Assembly: GCA_026002935.1 (NCBI GenBank)
Contig: BPGH01000001.1
Coordinates: 917,965-981,964 of the forward strand
DNA: 64,000 nucleotides
Reading direction: 5' to 3'
Origin: Acidimicrobiia bacterium
Lineage (GTDB): Bacteria; Actinomycetota; Acidimicrobiia; IMCC26256; PALSA-610
In this document: one piece after another, positions 60,732-64,000 of the stretch
Layout of the letters: each line of letters starts with the position of its first letter
Position numbering within the stretch: the first letter of the stretch is position 1
The notes under the pieces: generated by a model
Seen by the model: the letters and a program-made list of their open reading frames with translations, nothing else
The model's database searches: none
What the model was told of the DNA's origin: nothing
Translations under genes and position numbers: made by a program

Positions 60732-61757
60732 ATGGGGGGGGTGGTGGCGACGGTGGACCGGCTCCGGCAGTTCGTCGACTCGGTCGTCGCCGCGCTCGAC
60801 GAACCGGCCGACGGGCGGTCGATGGCGAGCCGCGCGCTGCTGAGCCGTTTCCACTTCGACCGGGTCGTCGCGGCCGAGATGGGGGAGACACCGACGGCGC
60901 TGCGGCGCCGGTTGCTCCTCGAGCGGGCGGCGTGGTGCCTCGGCGGCGGCGAGACGGTGACCGATGCCGCCTGGTCGGCGGGGTTCGAGTCCGTCGAGGG
61001 CTTCTCCCGGGCCTTCTCACGCGCGTTCGGCGTCCCCCCGCGTCGGTTCGCGACCGCCGCGATCGATTTCCGCATCCCGTCCACCAATGGGGTCCACTTC
61101 CACCCTCCGGGCAACATCGAGGTGGCCACGTCGACCCGAAACCGGGCAGGCTCGTCGGGGGAGCCGGTTCGTGAAGGGACGCGCCCGACACTCTCGCCGG
61201 TCCGGGTCCTGGTCGAACACGACCGGGCCCGGACCGACGACCTGATTCGCACCGCCGCCAGCGTCGAGCACCTGCTCGACGTAGAGGTGCGGCCCGGGCA
61301 CGTGGTCCTCGCGTTCGACGGACCCGAGCCGACGCTGCGCGCGATGCTCGACCGCCTCGTGTGGACGAAGGAGGTCTGGACGGCGGCGATCGAAGGACTC
61401 CCGCTCCCCGCAGCGGGCGAGCGCGGCATCGAGGCGCTCCGCGCGCGCCATCGCGGCGTCGGCGAGCGGTTCGTCGCGATCGTCGCCGACCTGGACCGAG
61501 AGTGCCGATGGGAGGACGTGTTCATCGACACGCTCTGTGACCCCCCGCAGGCGTTCCCGTACGCGGCCGTGGTCGCGCACGTGATCACCTTCGCGGCGCA
61601 CCGGCGGCAGGTCGTCACCCAGGTGCTCGCGGAGTTCGGCGTCGAGGCGTCGACGCCGGCCTGCCCGATCGAGTGGCAGCGCTCCACGCTCTCGCCGCAC
61701 GCACTCGACGCCGATTCACTGCGGGGTACGCAGAACCGCAATCGCGGTCAAGCATGA
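60732..61757 (+). CDS. AraC-type DNA-binding domain fused to a DinB-like domain
   Basis: A 341-residue protein. Residues 10-115 form an AraC-type double helix-turn-helix (LLSRFHFDRVVAAEMGETPTALRRRLLLERAAWCL, then VTDAAWSAGFESVEGFSRAFSRAFGVPPRRF). Residues 155-310 form a four-helix DinB/YfiT-like domain (DDLIRTAASVEHLLD, MLDRLVWTKEVW, and VVAHVITFAAHRRQVVTQVL with a metal-type His). The fusion suggests a thiol- or metal-responsive regulator. The start is uncertain among ATG 60732 and GTG 60741/60744 because of a G-rich run. Confidence 0.82.
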   Translation: MGGVVATVDRLRQFVDSVVAALDEPADGRSMASRALLSRFHFDRVVAAEMGETPTALRRRLLLERAAWCLGGGETVTDAAWSAGFESVEGFSRAFSRAFGVPPRRFATAAIDFRIPSTNGVHFHPPGNIEVATSTRNRAGSSGEPVREGTRPTLSPVRVLVEHDRARTDDLIRTAASVEHLLDVEVRPGHVVLAFDGPEPTLRAMLDRLVWTKEVWTAAIEGLPLPAAGERGIEALRARHRGVGERFVAIVADLDRECRWEDVFIDTLCDPPQAFPYAAVVAHVITFAAHRRQVVTQVLAEFGVEASTPACPIEWQRSTLSPHALDADSLRGTQNRNRGQA

Positions 61758-61773
61758 CGCGGTCGGCATGGGC

Positions 61774-61779
61774 GACGAT
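61774..61779 (+). promoter_or_regulatory. -10 element GACGAT of a leaderless promoter
   Basis: GACGAT is followed by 6 nt and ATG 61786, favouring this start over ATG 61768. Confidence 0.45.
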
Positions 61780-61785
61780 CCCCGC

Positions 61786-62226
61786 ATGACCGATCGCGAT
61801 CGTGCCCACCGAGCGGACCCGACCGACCCGGCCGGCGCCGTGCGCGTGTGGTGGGAGCACCTGGCCCGCGGCGACATCACCGCCTGGTCCGCGCTGCTGA
61901 CCGACGACTACACCGTCGTCGGCGGACCCCGGGGCCGGGTGAGCGGGCGGCCCGCCGTCGTCACGGAGGCCGAGGAGTTCGCCCGGACGGGGCGCATCGA
62001 GCAATGGGCCGTCGAGGACCTGTCGGCGCAGGTCGAACACGGGACCGCGGTGTGCACCTACCGCTGGGCCGAGCAGGTGCGCGTCGGCACGACCGCGCTC
62101 CACCTGTCGGGCTGGGCCACCGACGTGCTCGTCGGCGACGGCCGCTCGTGGCGGCACCGGTCGCGCCACGTCTCGGCGGCGGCCGAAGACCCACCGCCCG
62201 CGCCGCGCCCGGGATCGTGCGGGTGA
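61786..62226 (+). CDS. SnoaL/NTF2-like protein
   Basis: A 146-residue protein with a cone-shaped NTF2-like fold: VRVWWEHLARGDITAWSALLTDDYTVVGGPRGRVSGRPAVV and TALHLSGWATDVLV. Such proteins act as small isomerases, hydrolases or binding modules; no catalytic residue is certain. The stop overlaps the methyltransferase start (GTGA). Confidence 0.7.
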   Translation: MTDRDRAHRADPTDPAGAVRVWWEHLARGDITAWSALLTDDYTVVGGPRGRVSGRPAVVTEAEEFARTGRIEQWAVEDLSAQVEHGTAVCTYRWAEQVRVGTTALHLSGWATDVLVGDGRSWRHRSRHVSAAAEDPPPAPRPGSCG

Positions 62227-62742
62227 CGCCGATCGCGGGCCGGCACGCCTGGGTCGTCGACCGGCTGCGTCTCGACCGGCCCCGAGCGCGTGCTCGAGGT
62301 CGGGTGCGGGCGAGGGGTGGCCGCAGGTCTCGTCGCCGACCGCCTGTTCGCCGGCCATCTCGTCGCGTGTGACCGTTCGCCGAGGATGATCGCCGCCGCG
62401 CGGAACCGCAACCGCCACCACGTCGAGGCGGGTCGCGTCGAGTTCCTCGCCGTGGCGATCGCCGACCTGCCGGAGGTCGGACCCTTCGACGTGGCGTTCG
62501 GTGTCGACGTGAACGTGTTCGGCGGTGAGTGCCGCGCGGAGCTCGCGCGGTTGCGCACGCTCCTCGCGCCGGCCGGGGTCCTCGATCTCGTCCACCGGCC
62601 CCCGGTCGGCGCCAAGGTCGAACGGTTCGCGGCGAACCTCCACGCGGCGCTCCCGCGCGGCGGCTTCGTCGTCGACGACACGACGATCGAGACGGTCGAC
62701 GGTGCGCGGTGCCTCGCGATCCGTGCGCACCGGGCCCGCTGA
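62223..62742 (+). pseudogene. Class I SAM-dependent methyltransferase, frameshifted
   Basis: The first 20 residues (TPIAGRHAWVVDRLRLDRP) are in one frame; removal of one C in the run at 62278-62283 restores ERVLEVGCGRGVAAGLVADRLFAGHLVACDRSPRMIAAARNRN, the SAM-binding motifs, in frame with the rest to the stop at 62740. The joined protein is about 172 residues, a minimal methyltransferase of unknown substrate. Confidence 0.75.
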
Positions 62743-62792
62743 CTGCGCCCGGGCACTGACCGCGCGGCAGGTGGTGCACCCGTCCGCGGCGC

Positions 62793-62798
62793 TACCGT
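62793..62798 (+). promoter_or_regulatory. -10 element TACCGT
   Basis: TACCGT is followed by 8 nt and GTG 62807, consistent with a leaderless or nearly leaderless start. Confidence 0.45.
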
Positions 62799-62806
62799 GG
62801 GCGGCG

Positions 62807-63208
62807 GTGTCGGTCCGTCCCGCCCGCTGGGCCTGCGTGCTCCTCGTCGGCGTCGCGGCGTGCGTGCTCGTCCTGGTGCACGGGCTCGGCGGGTTCGCCT
62901 GCGACGGTCACCCGTCGGGGCGCGTTGGGCCCGTGGCCGCGGGTGCGCCCCACGACCACGGCGAGGCGCCGGATCCCGCCGACCACGCCCCGTGTCCCGG
63001 TTGCGTCACGGGGCACGTGATGGCGGCCTGCCTCGCGGTCGTCGGCGTGCTCGGGGGTGTCCGGCACCTCCGGCGCCGCGTCGCCCACGCGATCGCGGCG
63101 GTACGGGGGCCCGTTGCGCCGGACCCCGGGCGCGTGCTCGCACGGCTCGCAGCCCTCGCGCGCGCGCCGGACCCACCGTGGCTCGGCCTGTCGGTCATCC
63201 GCTGCTGA
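62807..63208 (+). CDS. Small His/Cys-containing membrane protein (DUF6153-like)
   Basis: A 133-residue protein with an N-terminal helix (WACVLLVGVAACVLVLVHGL), an extracytoplasmic loop rich in His, Asp and Cys (PHDHGEAPDPADHAPCPGCVTGHV), and a second helix (MAACLAVVGVLGGV). The layout matches the short actinobacterial DUF6153 proteins. The loop could bind metal; the next gene encodes a copper protein. Function unproven. Confidence 0.65.
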   Translation: MSVRPARWACVLLVGVAACVLVLVHGLGGFACDGHPSGRVGPVAAGAPHDHGEAPDPADHAPCPGCVTGHVMAACLAVVGVLGGVRHLRRRVAHAIAAVRGPVAPDPGRVLARLAALARAPDPPWLGLSVIRC

Positions 63209-63286
63209 GAGCGCCTTTCCCCGGTACGCGGGCGCGTCGCGACGCGACGCGCCCCGCCACTTCTCCCGGTCGAAAGGAGCGCTCGC

Positions 63287-63751
63287 GTGCGCCGGTCACG
63301 TTTCGTCCCCTCAGCCCCAACTCTCTTCTGCGCCCTCGTGCTCGGTCTCGCGCTCACCGCCTGCGGCGGTGACGACGACACGACCCCCCGGCACCCGATG
63401 GGGCCGATGTCGGGTGATCACATGGATGGCGCCCCGCGAGGCGACCACCACCGTTCGACGCCGGTCGCCGAGGGCGCGCGCCGCATCGAGGTCCGCGCGA
63501 CCTCGTTCTCGTTCGATCCCGACCTCATCCGCGTCGCCGCCGGCGAGGACGTCGCGATCGTCCTGCGATCGGACGACGTGCTGCACGACTTCACCGTCGC
63601 CGGGCTCGACGTGCACGTCGCCGCCGGGCGAGGTGAGGTCGCCGAAGGCGGGCTACGGGCCGACGAGCCCGGGGAGTACGTCTTCTATTGCTCGGTTCCG
63701 GGCCACCGCGCCGCCGGGATGGAGGGGAGGTTGGTCGTCGGCGCGCCCTGA
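63287..63751 (+). CDS. Cupredoxin-like copper-binding lipoprotein
   Basis: A 154-residue lipoprotein: hydrophobic signal and lipobox LTAC near residue 26, a Met/His-rich segment (HPMGPMSGDHMDG) that may bind copper, then a plastocyanin-like fold with type-1 copper ligands: His in DVLHDFTV, and Cys, His and Met in YCSVPGHRAAGM. It would carry electrons or bind copper on the outer face of the membrane. AAAGGAGC precedes the GTG start. The tract 63752-63899 downstream shows no gene. Confidence 0.88.
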   Translation: MRRSRFVPSAPTLFCALVLGLALTACGGDDDTTPRHPMGPMSGDHMDGAPRGDHHRSTPVAEGARRIEVRATSFSFDPDLIRVAAGEDVAIVLRSDDVLHDFTVAGLDVHVAAGRGEVAEGGLRADEPGEYVFYCSVPGHRAAGMEGRLVVGAP

Positions 63752-63899
63752 GACGGCACCGCCGGTGGTGTCCGACGGCGACCGAGCTCCTGCACACGTG
63801 TCGTACGCGAGCCGGTCGGGACCGGAGGGGTGCCGTGCCGGCCGCGCCGCCGCGGGCCGGCGACGCGGTGTGCCGCCGGTGGCTGCGAGCACGCGTGCG

Positions 63900-63920
63900 C
63901 GCCCGATCCCGGATCGGGCG
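63900..63920. terminator. 10-bp hairpin CGCCCGATCC/GGATCGGGCG
   Basis: Perfect 10-nt complementary arms around a single base, so in practice an 8-9 bp stem with a 3-5 nt loop, located 18 bp after the stop of the minus-strand partial gene. A likely terminator. Confidence 0.5.
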
Positions 63921-63938
63921 TTCGCGTCTGCGCGTTCA

Positions 63939-64000
63939 TCAGCGGTCCTTCTCGTGCGCCGCTTCGGAATGGAGCGCGATGGCCGCGTACTTGTAGGACG
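63939..64000 (-). CDS. C-terminal end of an unidentified gene
   Basis: The minus-strand frame entering from the window edge reads SYKYAAIALHSEAAHEKDR and stops at 63939-63941. The codons look protein-coding (non-repetitive, mixed amino acids) and a hairpin follows the stop. Too short to identify. Confidence 0.45.
   Translation of the reverse strand, partial: SYKYAAIALHSEAAHEKDR

Noticed and set aside
63653..63939. Several overlapping minus-strand frames opposite the cupredoxin gene and its downstream gap
   Set aside because: Pro/Arg-rich products in competing frames without start signals; only the short frame from the window edge (63939-64000) looks coding.

Overview
The window is very GC-rich DNA with dense, overlapping genes. 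The gene content is typical of Actinomycetota: Thr/Ser-rich linkers on surface proteins, an LPXTG-type anchor, a BTAD/SARP-type regulator, a roadblock/DUF742/GTPase conservon, WHG-type TetR and ECF41. Gene families and linker style are closest to class Acidimicrobiia, but this is an inference with no rRNA to confirm it. Many genes start with GTG, stop codons often overlap the next start (GTGA, ATGA, TTGA), and at least fourteen start codons lie 6-8 nt after a -10-like hexamer, which implies many leaderless mRNAs.

Layout. 1-9.9 kb: end of an LPXTG surface protein, an MBL-fold hydrolase coupled to a flavin reductase, a membrane protein, a divergent FtsH-like protease, a heterodimeric ABC exporter and a secreted Thr/Pro-repeat protein. 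10-16.6 kb: oxidoreductases, a broken tag glycosylase, and a two-component system divergent from a secreted helical-repeat protein with an 11-bp repeat array between them. 16.6-22.4 kb: an SDR/DUF2867 gene, a large frameshifted lipoprotein, a Rieske oxygenase and a frameshifted AlkB. 22.4-31.3 kb: a BTAD-AAA-TPR regulator, a divergent paralogue lacking BTAD and NTPase domains, and an operon built on a PEP-utilising phosphotransferase. Two direct-repeat sites with SARP geometry lie in front of the paralogue and the operon. 31.4-35.5 kb: PhoX-type phosphatase, cyclopropane-fatty-acid synthase and a YcnI-like protein. 35.6-40.7 kb: a conservon preceded by a coupled coiled-coil gene. 40.8-43.5 kb: CPA2 antiporter and solute-binding lipoprotein.

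43.5-47.3 kb: initiator tRNA-Met followed by a compositionally different accessory stretch. It holds an SRPBCC-TetR unit with twin operators, an ArsR-SRPBCC unit with a palindrome over the start codon, truncated gene remnants, and an ArsM-like methyltransferase with an in-frame UGA at a conserved Cys position. 47.6-50.7 kb: FAD oxidoreductase, ECF41 sigma factor and a YnfA-like protein. 50.7-58.8 kb: a second two-component system divergent from a DUF5666/MacAB-like efflux operon. 58.8-64 kb: an iron-box-controlled siderophore-binding lipoprotein, a Phd/VapC toxin-antitoxin pair, an AraC-DinB fusion, small enzymes and a copper-binding lipoprotein.

At least nine otherwise recognisable genes carry frameshifts or an in-frame stop, one at a G7 run. 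This may be real decay or assembly error, and raw reads are needed before calling them pseudogenes.
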